A DNA stretch of 64,000 nt, taken from positions 124,001-188,000 of the forward strand of contig JAAEQD010000345.1 in assembly GCA_024231855.1 (NCBI GenBank). The letters run 5' to 3'. The notes beneath the pieces are model-generated. The model was given only the letters and a program-made list of their open reading frames with translations, ran no database searches and was not told where the DNA came from. Every line of letters begins with the position of its first letter. Within the stretch, counting starts at the first letter, position 1. The translations under genes were made by a program, and so were the position numbers. Source of the stretch: Candidatus Zixiibacteriota bacterium. GTDB taxonomy: Bacteria > Zixibacteria > MSB-5A5 > UBA10806 > 4484-95. Below, piece after piece: positions 53,786 through 63,175 of the stretch.

Positions 53786-55717
53786 ATGAATTTATCCTCG
53801 CTCGATTGGACGATAGTCTTTACCGTATTGGCATTGATGATCTATTCGGTTACCGCCAGCAAGAAGCTGATGCGAAGCGTAGCCGATTTCCTGGCGGCCG
53901 GAAGATCGGCCGGGCGTTATGTTGTAAGTATCGCCAGCGGCGTGGCCGGATTGGGGGCTATCACCATTGTCGGAAACCTGGAGATGAACCTGGTGGCGGG
54001 TTTCTCGATGGCCTGGTGGGGTATGACAATGGGACTCGTAATCCTGGTAATAACCGTTTCCGGTTGGGTGATTTACCGATTCCGCCAGACCCGATCACTG
54101 ACGTTGGCCCAGTATTTCGAAGCCCGGTACAGTCGTAGATTCAGGATATTTACGGGTATAATCGCCTTTTTCTCGGGGCTTATCAATTTCGGTATATTTC
54201 CGGCGGTTGGCGCGCGATTCTTTATCTATTTTTGTGGGCTGCCCCATTCGGTCAATTTACTCGGACTGGAGATAGCCTCATTTCCGATTGTCATGATAAT
54301 TTTGTTATCGATATCGCTTTATTTCGTTTTCTCAGGCGGACAGATAGCCGTGATAATCGCCGATTTTTTCCAGGGTATATTCGTGAATATCGTTTTCGTC
54401 ATAATGATAGTTTACCTGTTCGTGTCATTCGATTGGCTGCATATTTACGAGGCCTTATCATCGGCGCCGCAGGAAGCGTCGCTTATTAATCCTTTTCACA
54501 CCAGCCAGGTGGAGGATTTCAATTTCTGGTATTTCCTCGTGGGTATTTTCGGGGTTATGTACAGCGCGATGTCCTGGCAGGGTACGCAAGGTTACAATGC
54601 CTCGGCAAAAAACGCGCATGAAGCTAAAATGGGAGGAGTCCTTGCCGGTTGGCGTGGAATGCCGCAGACTTTAATGTTTATGTTCACACCGATCATCGCC
54701 TACACGCTTCTAAACCACCCGGATTTTACATACATCGCCAATCAGGTCGGCGCAGCCATTTCAGGGGTCGAATCCGAAGCGGTCAAGAGCCAGTTGAAAG
54801 TCCCGCTTGTGCTTTCCTATATTCTCCCTCGGGGCTTGATCGGCGCGTTTGTCGCGGTTATGGTAGCGGCATTTATCAGTACCCACGATTCTTATCTTCA
54901 TTCCTGGGGAAGCATTCTCGTTCAGGATGTGATAATGCCCATGAGAAAGAAGCCATTCACCCGGGAACAACATCTTAAAGCCTTACGATACGCGATAACT
55001 TTCGTCGCGATTTTCATCTTTTTCTTCAGCCTGGTATTCAAGCAAAGCGAATATATATTCCTTTTCTTCGCGATCACCGGCGCTATTTTCGCCGGCGGCT
55101 CGGGAGCGGTTATTATCGGCGGCCTTTATTGGAAACGCGGCACAACCGCCGCCGCCTGGGCGGCCATGCTAACCGGATCATCTATCGCGGTTGGAGGTAT
55201 AATAATCCACCAAATTGAAGCCGATTTCTTCATCAACGGGCAGATGTTCTGGATGATCGGTATGTTCGGTAGTTCGGTAATCTATATTGTCGTATCGTTA
55301 CTAAGTAAGAAGAAATCGTTTAATTTAGATAAGCTGCTTCATCGAGGTAAATACGTAATCAAAGATGAATCCAAAATCGTTACGGCCATACCCGAACGGG
55401 GCTGGAAGATGCTTGGCATGGGCAAGGAATTCACCAAAGGCGATAAATTAATTTACATAGTTAATTATATCTGGACCGGGGGCTGGACGATTGTTTTTGT
55501 ATGGGGGACGATTTACAATCTGACTCATGAGGTTTCCGATCAATCCTGGATGCAATTCTGGTCTATCTTCATTAAAATTCATGTGGCGCTGGCGATCATC
55601 TCCATAATCTGGTTCACTATCGGCGGCATTATCGATTTAAGGAAGATGATTCACAGATTGAAAACAATGAAACGTGATGATAAAGATGATGGCTTTGTTA
55701 TCGCTGATGATGTTTAA
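53786..55717 (+). CDS. Sodium:solute symporter family transporter
   Basis: 643 residues, about 14-15 hydrophobic segments in the inner membrane. The SSS family pattern is seen in 'FLAAGRSAGRYVVSIASGVAGLGAITIVGN' (Na+ site 1 region), 'TLAQYFEARYSRRFRIFTGI' and 'AFISTHDSYLHSWGSILVQDVIMP' (Na+ site 2 region). Within this operon it most likely imports mannose-containing oligosaccharides or a sugar released outside, driven by sodium; the substrate is inferred from context. Confidence 0.85.
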   Translation: MNLSSLDWTIVFTVLALMIYSVTASKKLMRSVADFLAAGRSAGRYVVSIASGVAGLGAITIVGNLEMNLVAGFSMAWWGMTMGLVILVITVSGWVIYRFRQTRSLTLAQYFEARYSRRFRIFTGIIAFFSGLINFGIFPAVGARFFIYFCGLPHSVNLLGLEIASFPIVMIILLSISLYFVFSGGQIAVIIADFFQGIFVNIVFVIMIVYLFVSFDWLHIYEALSSAPQEASLINPFHTSQVEDFNFWYFLVGIFGVMYSAMSWQGTQGYNASAKNAHEAKMGGVLAGWRGMPQTLMFMFTPIIAYTLLNHPDFTYIANQVGAAISGVESEAVKSQLKVPLVLSYILPRGLIGAFVAVMVAAFISTHDSYLHSWGSILVQDVIMPMRKKPFTREQHLKALRYAITFVAIFIFFFSLVFKQSEYIFLFFAITGAIFAGGSGAVIIGGLYWKRGTTAAAWAAMLTGSSIAVGGIIIHQIEADFFINGQMFWMIGMFGSSVIYIVVSLLSKKKSFNLDKLLHRGKYVIKDESKIVTAIPERGWKMLGMGKEFTKGDKLIYIVNYIWTGGWTIVFVWGTIYNLTHEVSDQSWMQFWSIFIKIHVALAIISIIWFTIGGIIDLRKMIHRLKTMKRDDKDDGFVIADDV

Positions 55718-55737
55718 TCAATCAGATTGGAATCGAA

Positions 55738-58700
55738 ATGAAACAACAGATTAGAAGAGTTGAAAGATTTATAGATCGAATTACTGATAAAATCCTTGGC
55801 GAAAAGACGGTTCTGGATGCCTCGTTCTCCCGGTCGAAAACTCCGGTACCTTTCAATAATCGATTAGACCAATCATATATACCAATTCAGGAGGGAGAAA
55901 TCTGGGGTGCAAGCTGGGAAAGCGCCTGGTTTCATCTTGAAGGTGTAATCCCCGAGCAATGGCGAGATCAAAAAATAGTAGCTCATCTGGATTTCTCCGG
56001 CGAAGGTCTTGTCTGCCGGAGCAATGGCGAGTTAATTCAAGGTATTACCAACGGCTCCGTTTTTAAGGAGGATTTCAGTCGGGATCTCGTACCGCTTATC
56101 GATAAGTGTCAAGGCGGCGAGCAAATCGAATTGTGGGTGGAAACAGCGGCTAACAGTCTGTTTGGAGTTTTCACCGAGCCCGATCCCAAGATAGGCTCAC
56201 CCAACCGCTACGGTCATTATGACGCTAAAGTCAATTCGATGAAGCTGGCTGTTTTCGATACGGATTTATGGAAGCTGTGGCTTGATTTCAAGATAGTTCT
56301 GGGGCTCATAAAAACATTGCCGGAAAATAGCGTTCGTCGCTTACGACTTCTAGGACGCGCCGGTGAAGCTATCGATACGTACGCCGAAAATCGAGATAAC
56401 CTCGAAAAGTGCCGGCAAATATTGCTGGCCGAATCGAAAAAACCCGCGTCCACTTCTGATTTGACTGTATTGGCTGTAGGGCACGCGCATATCGACACGG
56501 CCTGGCTCTGGCCGGTTAAGGAAACAATACGGAAGTGCGCCCGAACTTTTGCCAGCCAATTATCGCTAATCGAGAAGTACCCCGATTACGTTTTTGGAGC
56601 ATCCCAGCCACAACATTACGCGTTTATTAAAAAGCACTACCCCGACCTTTACGCGAAAATAAGAAAGGCTGTAAAGGCCGGCAGAATTGAACCGCAAGGC
56701 GGCATGTGGGTCGAATCGGACTGTAATTTACCTGGCGGCGAATCGCTTATCCGCCAAATACTTCACGGCAAGAATTTTTTCAAAGATGAGTTCGGTATTG
56801 AAGTAAATAATCTCTGGCTACCCGACGCTTTCGGTTACTCGGCGGCATTGCCGCAGATCATGAAAAAATCCGATATAGATTATTTCCTGTCTCAAAAGTT
56901 ATCCTGGAACCAAACCAACGATTTTCCCTACCACACGTTTAAATGGCGAGGCATCGACGGCACCGAGGTTTTGGCTCATTTTCCTCCGGAAAATACGTAT
57001 AACAGTCAATTGGGTACCGATTTCCTGGTGCCGGCACAAACGAATTTCAAGGAAAGAGACTACCTGGATGAGTTCATTAGCCTGTTCGGAGTTGGCGATG
57101 GCGGCGGCGGTCCGAAAGAGGAGAATATTGAGCTTGGTGTAAGAATGGCCGATCTGGAGGGATCTCCAAAAGTCAGATTCGGCAAAGCTTCGGACTTTTT
57201 CGATCGATTGAAAAAATATACAGATCTTCTACCAACCTGGGTAGGGGAATTATACCTGGAACTTCATCGCGGGACTTTTACCAGCCAGGCATCTGTAAAG
57301 AAAGCCAACCGTCAACTTGAACATAGATTAAAGGCGGTAGAGTTTATCTGGTCATGTTTACCGTTGGAGCAGTATCCCGCCGAACGATTGGATTCAATCT
57401 GGAAAAACGTGTTGATGAATCAATTTCATGATATTCTGCCGGGATCGAGTATTACCGAAGTTTATAAAGTTACTCATGCCGAACATGAGGAAGCGTTAAG
57501 GCAATGTGATTCGCTTTTATCTGCGGCCGCCAACGAATTGTTCACTAAAGATAATCAATCACTGGTATTGTTCAATAGCCTGCATTATCGATACAATGAG
57601 CCTGTCGAATTGCCCGATACATGGCGGGATAGCGGCATAGCCGATGATGAAGGCAATTCGCTTCCGCTTCAGGTTCTCGATGGCAGACTATACACCAATA
57701 TTTCGATAGAGCCATACTCATTTAAAACAATCAAAAAAACAGATTCAAAACCAGCTATTCTAGATAGATTAAACAATTTGATACTTGAAAACGATATCGT
57801 TCGCTATGAATTCGCTCAAGACGGCACGATAATTGACGCCCGGGATAAGCTGGAAAAGCGAGCCATACTGGAAGACGGTAGAGCCGGTAATATATTTACT
57901 TTATACGACGACCATCCCAATGACTGGGACGCCTGGGATATCGACATCACTTACGAAAAAAGCATTTTAGAAAATGCCAGGACAGTGAAAACCGAGCCGC
58001 TTGCCGGAGGTCCAATTATTCAAGGAATTCGTTTTACCTTAGGCATAGGTAATTCAAAGATAAAACAGGATGTGCGCCTGGCTCAAAATAGTAAGCGCCT
58101 GGATTTCGTAACAACTGTCGATTGGCAGGAAAAACACAAGATGCTTAGAGTTGCCTTTCCGGTAAATGTTCAGGCCGATCAGGCGAGTTACGATATACAG
58201 TATGGTTTTCTGAAACGCAACACACACAGAAATACTTCATGGGATGAAGCCAAATTCGAGGTAGTCGGCCATCGCTATGTTGATTTATCTAATAATAATT
58301 TTGGCGTGGCTCTGCTCAACGACTGTAAATACGGCCATAAAGTTCATAAAAGCGTGCTTGATCTTAACCTGCTGCGCTCGCCGACATATCCCGACCCGGA
58401 TGCCGATCAGGGACGTCATCATTTTACTTATAGCCTTCTCCCCCATTCGGGCGATCTGATTCATTCTGATGTTATAGCCAATGCCGCTCACCTGAATCAG
58501 GGTATATTGATTTTCGAAGGCTATAAAACGAAAAATAAAACCCTACCCTGCTACCTGACCGGCAACGGCCTGTCTTTAGAAGTAATTAAAAGAGCCGAGA
58601 AAGAAGACTGTCTCATCTTACGAATAGTGGAGACAAAAGGCCGGGCTTCAACAGGAATCCTTACAGTTGAAGGCTCCCGAAAATTACTGATCGAAACGAA

Positions 58701-58800
58701 TCTCATGGAATGGGATGATGCTAAAGAACTAATTTACGATAAGCCAATTAAGATTTCTCTTAAACCTTTCGAAATAAGAACGTATAAATTGAAAGGATAA
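55738..58800 (+). CDS. GH38 alpha-mannosidase
   Basis: 1020 residues, full length for bacterial GH38. An N-terminal jelly-roll-like domain (about 1-230), then the catalytic domain with zinc motif GHAHIDTAWLWP (His249, Asp253 among ligands) and nucleophile Asp363 in LPDAFGYS. The helical middle domain has 'LMNQFHDILPGSSITEVY', followed by large C-terminal beta domains. It hydrolyses alpha-mannosides, as found on N-glycans or mannans, with retention. No signal peptide is seen, so it is cytoplasmic. It is 20 nt after the symporter gene and 3 nt before the PNGase-like gene. Confidence 0.93.
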   Translation: MKQQIRRVERFIDRITDKILGEKTVLDASFSRSKTPVPFNNRLDQSYIPIQEGEIWGASWESAWFHLEGVIPEQWRDQKIVAHLDFSGEGLVCRSNGELIQGITNGSVFKEDFSRDLVPLIDKCQGGEQIELWVETAANSLFGVFTEPDPKIGSPNRYGHYDAKVNSMKLAVFDTDLWKLWLDFKIVLGLIKTLPENSVRRLRLLGRAGEAIDTYAENRDNLEKCRQILLAESKKPASTSDLTVLAVGHAHIDTAWLWPVKETIRKCARTFASQLSLIEKYPDYVFGASQPQHYAFIKKHYPDLYAKIRKAVKAGRIEPQGGMWVESDCNLPGGESLIRQILHGKNFFKDEFGIEVNNLWLPDAFGYSAALPQIMKKSDIDYFLSQKLSWNQTNDFPYHTFKWRGIDGTEVLAHFPPENTYNSQLGTDFLVPAQTNFKERDYLDEFISLFGVGDGGGGPKEENIELGVRMADLEGSPKVRFGKASDFFDRLKKYTDLLPTWVGELYLELHRGTFTSQASVKKANRQLEHRLKAVEFIWSCLPLEQYPAERLDSIWKNVLMNQFHDILPGSSITEVYKVTHAEHEEALRQCDSLLSAAANELFTKDNQSLVLFNSLHYRYNEPVELPDTWRDSGIADDEGNSLPLQVLDGRLYTNISIEPYSFKTIKKTDSKPAILDRLNNLILENDIVRYEFAQDGTIIDARDKLEKRAILEDGRAGNIFTLYDDHPNDWDAWDIDITYEKSILENARTVKTEPLAGGPIIQGIRFTLGIGNSKIKQDVRLAQNSKRLDFVTTVDWQEKHKMLRVAFPVNVQADQASYDIQYGFLKRNTHRNTSWDEAKFEVVGHRYVDLSNNNFGVALLNDCKYGHKVHKSVLDLNLLRSPTYPDPDADQGRHHFTYSLLPHSGDLIHSDVIANAAHLNQGILIFEGYKTKNKTLPCYLTGNGLSLEVIKRAEKEDCLILRIVETKGRASTGILTVEGSRKLLIETNLMEWDDAKELIYDKPIKISLKPFEIRTYKLKG

Positions 58801-58803
58801 ATC

Positions 58804-59835
58804 ATGACTGCCATAGTTAGAACATCAATTGGAATTTTCATGATTGGATTATTTATTTTATGGGCGTTTACCTACACATCAGCCAGTGAATCCATGCGTG
58901 AAAGAAGCCGCGCCGATGTAGTGATATTCGATCAAAATACAATTCATTTCGATCCCAATGAACCATCTAAATACGCAACGGATACGGTTTTGGCCGAAGA
59001 TAACGGACGGATTATAATTACGGAAATGAATTTGCCCGAACATGAAGGCCCGGTAAAGATCATCGCTCATCTCGCTATACATCCAATACCTAAGGATGAA
59101 ATCTCTATGCATGATCCCTGGGATAGGGCCGGTAACATCAGATTATGTGTTGAGGGAACGGCCGATATTGAAGTAATCAAATTTATCACCGCTTATGGCG
59201 GATTCACCGAATATGAAGTTGATGTTTCCCATCTTGATAACCTTTTAAAAGGACCCTGTACTTTTAGGGCATTTATCGATACCTGGTCTACTCCTGGCTG
59301 GAAAATCGATTTTGAATTGAGCTACGAATGGCCCCAAACGGATATTAATCCGATTTGGGCTACGGGCATTTTATATAAGGACTCATTCAACAAAAAGGAT
59401 ATAGGCGATAAGGGTGTTGAGGTCACAATTGAGATTCCAAAAGAGATCAAGCGGGTAAAGATGAATTATCTCGTATCGGGACATTGCACGGATGGTACCG
59501 ATGCCGATGAATTCGTCAGTAAAGACAATGTGATTTATGTGGATGATATTGCGGTTTTCAGATATAAGCCCTGGCGGGATGATTGCCGCCGGTTCCGTGA
59601 GGTTAATCCATATACTCGCCGCTGGTCGGATGGTTACTGGTCATCCGATTACAGCCGCAGCGGTTGGTGTCCCGGCGACATGGTGAAGCCGCTTCAACTC
59701 GATTTAACGGACCATCTAGCACCCGGTAAACATAAAATACGTTTCGTTATCGAAGATATAAGGCCGGAGGATGAAAACGGTCATTTCGGTTATTGGCGCG
59801 TCTCTAGTTATCTGCTGGGATGGACGAAAAAATAA
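58804..59835 (+). CDS. Secreted peptide-N-glycosidase F-like protein
   Basis: 343 residues with an N-terminal signal or anchor (IGIFMIGLFILWAFTYTSAS). The middle reads 'DPWDRAGNIRLCVEGTADIEVIKFITAYGGFTEYEVDVSHLDNLL', then FRAFIDTWSTPGWKIDFEL. That is the pattern I associate with the PNGase F fold (W/DR start, RFITPYGG, VDVT..LRG, IDTW..GW). A second beta-sandwich with 'FRYKPWRDDCRRFREVNPYTRRWSDG' and 'HKIRFVIEDI' follows. PNGase F removes N-glycans from glycoproteins, which would feed the downstream mannosidases. Catalytic residues could not be checked without alignment, so an inactive binding protein is possible. Converges on the next gene with a 16-nt gap. Confidence 0.6.
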   Translation: MTAIVRTSIGIFMIGLFILWAFTYTSASESMRERSRADVVIFDQNTIHFDPNEPSKYATDTVLAEDNGRIIITEMNLPEHEGPVKIIAHLAIHPIPKDEISMHDPWDRAGNIRLCVEGTADIEVIKFITAYGGFTEYEVDVSHLDNLLKGPCTFRAFIDTWSTPGWKIDFELSYEWPQTDINPIWATGILYKDSFNKKDIGDKGVEVTIEIPKEIKRVKMNYLVSGHCTDGTDADEFVSKDNVIYVDDIAVFRYKPWRDDCRRFREVNPYTRRWSDGYWSSDYSRSGWCPGDMVKPLQLDLTDHLAPGKHKIRFVIEDIRPEDENGHFGYWRVSSYLLGWTKK

Positions 59836-59851
59836 TGAATCGATAAAATAC

Positions 59852-60898
59852 TTACCGAATAATAAATCCGTTCCGCAGAGGATCATCCGGATCGATCATG
59901 AATTCATGTCGGCCAGTTATATACGCCCGGCCTTCCACTTCGGGAATAATCGCTTTATAAGGACCGAACTCGGTTTCCCCAACAACGCGGCCGGTGAACT
60001 TACTGCCAATAATACTCTCTATCGCAATTGACTCGCCTATACTCACTTCACCCCGGGCATGATAGATAGCCAGGCGGCCGCTGACCCCGGTCCCGGTCGG
60101 GCTTCTGTCTACTTCGCCCTCGGCAAAGACACACACGTTCCGACTGTCGGCATCCTCGGTGACGGGAGGACCAATAAAGATGGTTCCATAAAGGAAATTC
60201 AAATCTTTTTCAAAGGGATGGATAATCTTCCGGCTTTTCATGATTGCCCGCTTGATCAGCATACCTTTTTCGATTAACCTGGTTTGGTTATCCGGTGCGC
60301 AGCTTAATCCGACATCCGCGGCCTGGACATAAGCATAAAACGCGCCCCCGTACGCCAGGTCATAATGTATCTTACCAAGATCGGGCACCTCGATAGTTTC
60401 ATCAAGAGCGACTACAAATGACGGAACATTACGGAAATAAACGCTGGTAACCTTTCTGTTTTCAATCCGGGCATAAGCTGTCACTAATCCGGCCGGTGTA
60501 TCAATTCTGACTGTTGTCTCAGGTTCCTTTATTTCCATCATACCGGTGTCCAAAACGACTTTGGCAATTGCAATGATGCCATGACCGCACATGCTGCTGT
60601 AACCTTCGTTATGCATAAATAAAATTCCGATATCAGCCTGCTCGGTTACCGCCGGTGTAATCAGACAACCATACATATCCGCATGACCGCGCGGTTCCCA
60701 CATAAGCGCTGTCCTGATATAATCAAGATGTTGTTTCGCGTATTTACGACGGGCCAGGATTGTTTCGCCCGGTAAATCGGGATAGCCGCTTATAATGATT
60801 CTTAAGGGTTCCCCCTCGGCGTGGGCATCTATAGTGTTTACTTGCAGCCAGTTTGAAGGTGGTGTCCAGCGTTTAATTGAGTTTCGAAAGTCTTTCAT
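59852..60898 (-). CDS. Proline-racemase-family enzyme, trans-3-hydroxy-L-proline dehydratase type
   Basis: 348 residues. First active-site motif SSMCGHG with Cys104; second motif DRSPTGTG with Thr268. True proline racemases and 4-hydroxyproline epimerases have Cys at both positions. The Cys/Thr pair is the signature of trans-3-hydroxy-L-proline dehydratase, which forms delta-1-pyrroline-2-carboxylate (ketimine). No ketimine reductase gene is visible. It is 12 nt after the homocysteine methyltransferase gene and probably in the same minus-strand operon, suggesting catabolism of a hydroxyproline or a methylated proline derivative (inference). Confidence 0.82.
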   Translation of the reverse strand: MKDFRNSIKRWTPPSNWLQVNTIDAHAEGEPLRIIISGYPDLPGETILARRKYAKQHLDYIRTALMWEPRGHADMYGCLITPAVTEQADIGILFMHNEGYSSMCGHGIIAIAKVVLDTGMMEIKEPETTVRIDTPAGLVTAYARIENRKVTSVYFRNVPSFVVALDETIEVPDLGKIHYDLAYGGAFYAYVQAADVGLSCAPDNQTRLIEKGMLIKRAIMKSRKIIHPFEKDLNFLYGTIFIGPPVTEDADSRNVCVFAEGEVDRSPTGTGVSGRLAIYHARGEVSIGESIAIESIIGSKFTGRVVGETEFGPYKAIIPEVEGRAYITGRHEFMIDPDDPLRNGFIIR

Positions 60899-60910
60899 CT
60901 ATGTAAATCA

Positions 60911-61801
60911 CTAATGCGTAAATTCATCAACGATTTTTCGTATCGCGGTAATATGCTCCGGCGTTGTGCCGCAACAACCGCCGACAATGTTGACACCTGT
61001 TTTCAACATCTCCCGGCAGTTTCCGGCCATAAATTCGGGCGATTCGGAATAGACAACCATATCGTCCTGCAGTTTCGGTAGTCCGGCATTCGATTGAATT
61101 ATCAACGGTTGGTCCGTTTGCCTTCTGAATTCCGCCGCTATTTTCACCATGTTTTCTATACCATTACCGCAATTCGATCCTATTATATTTGCTCCGGCTT
61201 CGATTAACTCACCAGCCGCCTGTTCGATACTTACGCCCATAATCGTGAAAAAACCTCTGGGCGTGGGATCAAATGTCATAGTCGCGCACATAGGAATATC
61301 TGACGAGATTGACCGAGCGGCTTTTATCGCCAGTTTTGCTTCATTCAAATCGGTCATGGTCTCGATACAGATCATATCGATTCCTTCACTGATAAGCGCG
61401 GCCATCTGCCTTTCGAATCCTTTTAACACTTCAGCCGTATCGGTATCGCCGTACGGTTTTAGAAGTTTACCGCAGGGGCCGCAGGATGCCGATAAATACG
61501 CCTTATCGCCGATCGCCTTACGTACCGCTTGAATGGCGGCGATGTTAATCTGATCAGTTTGATCCTCCAGAGAATACTGGGCCAATTTCAAAGGAGACGC
61601 GCCAAAGGTATTAGTTTGGATAATATCGGCGCCGGCCTGAAAATACAACATGGCTATCTCTTCGAGTATTTCAGGACGTTCGAGATTAACGCGCTCAGGA
61701 CAATCGCCGGACTGGACTCCCCTCTCAAACAACATCGTCCCCATCGCGCCATCGGAAACCAGCACTTCGTGGTTATTCAATCTCTCAAGCAAACGATCCA
61801 C
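60911..61801 (-). CDS. Homocysteine S-methyltransferase (MetH N-terminal-domain type)
   Basis: GTG 61801 is chosen: GGGAG at good spacing, start right after the corrinoid-protein stop, and the protein then begins VDRLLERLNNHEVLVSDGAMGT as in the family. An ATG at 61843 would overlap the previous gene by 41 bases. 296 residues. Zinc-binding cysteines are in GSNCGNG and GGCCGTTPEH. It takes a methyl group from the corrinoid protein encoded upstream and passes it to homocysteine, making methionine. Confidence 0.85.
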   Translation of the reverse strand: MDRLLERLNNHEVLVSDGAMGTMLFERGVQSGDCPERVNLERPEILEEIAMLYFQAGADIIQTNTFGASPLKLAQYSLEDQTDQINIAAIQAVRKAIGDKAYLSASCGPCGKLLKPYGDTDTAEVLKGFERQMAALISEGIDMICIETMTDLNEAKLAIKAARSISSDIPMCATMTFDPTPRGFFTIMGVSIEQAAGELIEAGANIIGSNCGNGIENMVKIAAEFRRQTDQPLIIQSNAGLPKLQDDMVVYSESPEFMAGNCREMLKTGVNIVGGCCGTTPEHITAIRKIVDEFTH

Positions 61802-61802
61802 T

Positions 61803-62441
61803 CTAGCCGACTCCCAGGAATTCTTTGGCCCTCTCAACGGCATTTACCCCATCAAAGCAATAAGCATCAGCGCCAATCTCTCCCGCGTAATCAGATGACA
61901 ACGGCGCTCCGCCTATCATAAACTTGATTTTACCATATAAACCGCGCTCTTTCGCCAACTCGATCGTTTTCTTCATGGTCGGCATGGTGGTAGTCAGAAG
62001 TGCCGACATACCGATCAACCCGGCGCCGGACTCCTCGGCGGTTTCGATAAATTTTTGGGCCGGGACGTTGTTGCCGAGATCAATCACCTCGAAACCTGCT
62101 CCCTTAAGCATTATCCCCACCAGGTTTTTACCGATATCATGCAGATCACCATAAACGGAACCGATTACCACTTTGCCGATTGTCGGGATACCTTCCTTGA
62201 TCATCAAAGGTTTCAATAAATCCATCCCGGCATACATCGCTTTGGCGGCCAGAAGGACATCCGGCAGAAATATTTCATGCTTTTTGAACTTCTCGCCAAT
62301 TATAGCCATACCCGAAAGTAATCCATCATCAAGGATTGCTTTGGGCTCAATATTGCTCACTATAGCTTGCTCGGTAAATTCCGCTACTTTTGAAGTATCG
62401 CCTTTTTGCAGGCTCGCGGAAATATCATCTAGTATTCCCAT
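61803..62441 (-). CDS. Methyltransferase corrinoid (B12-binding) protein
   Basis: 212 residues: helical cap domain (about 1-88) followed by a cobalamin-binding Rossmann-like domain. It has the cofactor loop GDLHDIGKN (His101 as lower cobalt ligand), 'MSALLTTTMPTMKKTIE' and 'FMIGGAPLSSDYAGEIGADAY'. It shuttles methyl groups between the MttB-family methyltransferase and the homocysteine methyltransferase, which flank it in the operon. Confidence 0.95.
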   Translation of the reverse strand: MGILDDISASLQKGDTSKVAEFTEQAIVSNIEPKAILDDGLLSGMAIIGEKFKKHEIFLPDVLLAAKAMYAGMDLLKPLMIKEGIPTIGKVVIGSVYGDLHDIGKNLVGIMLKGAGFEVIDLGNNVPAQKFIETAEESGAGLIGMSALLTTTMPTMKKTIELAKERGLYGKIKFMIGGAPLSSDYAGEIGADAYCFDGVNAVERAKEFLGVG

Positions 62442-62461
62442 TCTATTCTCCTGTATTGGTT

Positions 62462-63175
62462 CTATTGATTAATATTCTCATTTAATCTGTCCCAGCACGA
62501 AAGAGTTTCGCAGTCGCGGCAAAACGAAAACGTTGTATCGAAATCAAATATATCCATGGCGCCCGAGATAAGAACGCCACTGATGGATTTGAGTGGATTC
62601 ATCAAATAGCTCTCGCCAAGTTCAATTCCGATTTCCTCGGGTTTGAGAAATCCAAACAGTTTTTTCTGGGCGCTTATGTGCCAGCCGCAATATCCGGGAC
62701 TGTATCTTATAACAGCTGAATTCAGATCTAATCTGTTATCATCCTTTAAGTATTTTCTATAATGATCTTCCAATAATTGCGCGGCCATCTCGGTACCTTC
62801 TGAGGCGGCCGAATCGAGCATGGCCCCCAAGGCGAAATCGTTAGTGTCGAATAGCCGTGTAATTTCGGCGCAGATATCGTCGCCGATTGTCACGGCAAAC
62901 AGGGCGAGATCGGATGATGAGGTATAGATATTATAGAGAGGTGTTTCCGGCTCGTTATGTCCTTCGCCAAAATAGATTGATTCGAAATCGGCAATTGATA
63001 TTACAATCCTGACACCACGCGGTTTGGCGAATTCTTTATATAACGATATCGCGTCCCGGGCTAGATCGATAATCCTTTTATCAGGTGTGATGCCATCAGG
63101 AATACCCTGCCCTTTGAGAACGGCATCAACCGGTGGTAACGTAGCATCAAGAGGGATATCAATTATTTCGCGCAT
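62462..63175 (-). CDS. MetH-activation-domain-like protein (corrinoid reactivation)
   Basis: 237 residues matching the vitamin-B12-dependent methionine synthase activation domain as a free-standing protein. It has 'RYSPGYCGWHISAQKKLFGFLKPEEIGIELGESYLMNPLKSISGV'-type sequence (about 155-200) and a C-terminal Cys cluster (CRDCETLSC) not typical of MetH, which could bind a metal or FeS cluster. It probably helps reductive reactivation of oxidised corrinoid. Its start overlaps the preceding stop by one base (TAATG). Confidence 0.85.
   Translation of the reverse strand: MREIIDIPLDATLPPVDAVLKGQGIPDGITPDKRIIDLARDAISLYKEFAKPRGVRIVISIADFESIYFGEGHNEPETPLYNIYTSSSDLALFAVTIGDDICAEITRLFDTNDFALGAMLDSAASEGTEMAAQLLEDHYRKYLKDDNRLDLNSAVIRYSPGYCGWHISAQKKLFGFLKPEEIGIELGESYLMNPLKSISGVLISGAMDIFDFDTTFSFCRDCETLSCWDRLNENINQ

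Noticed and set aside
59771-60031. Plus-strand frame spanning the convergent ends of the PNGase-like and dehydratase genes
   Set aside because: It is formed from the end of one gene and the antisense of another, with no supporting signal.
60911-61843. ATG 61843 as the start of the homocysteine methyltransferase
   Set aside because: It would overlap the corrinoid gene by 41 bases; GTG 61801 has a better ribosome site and the family's usual N-terminus.
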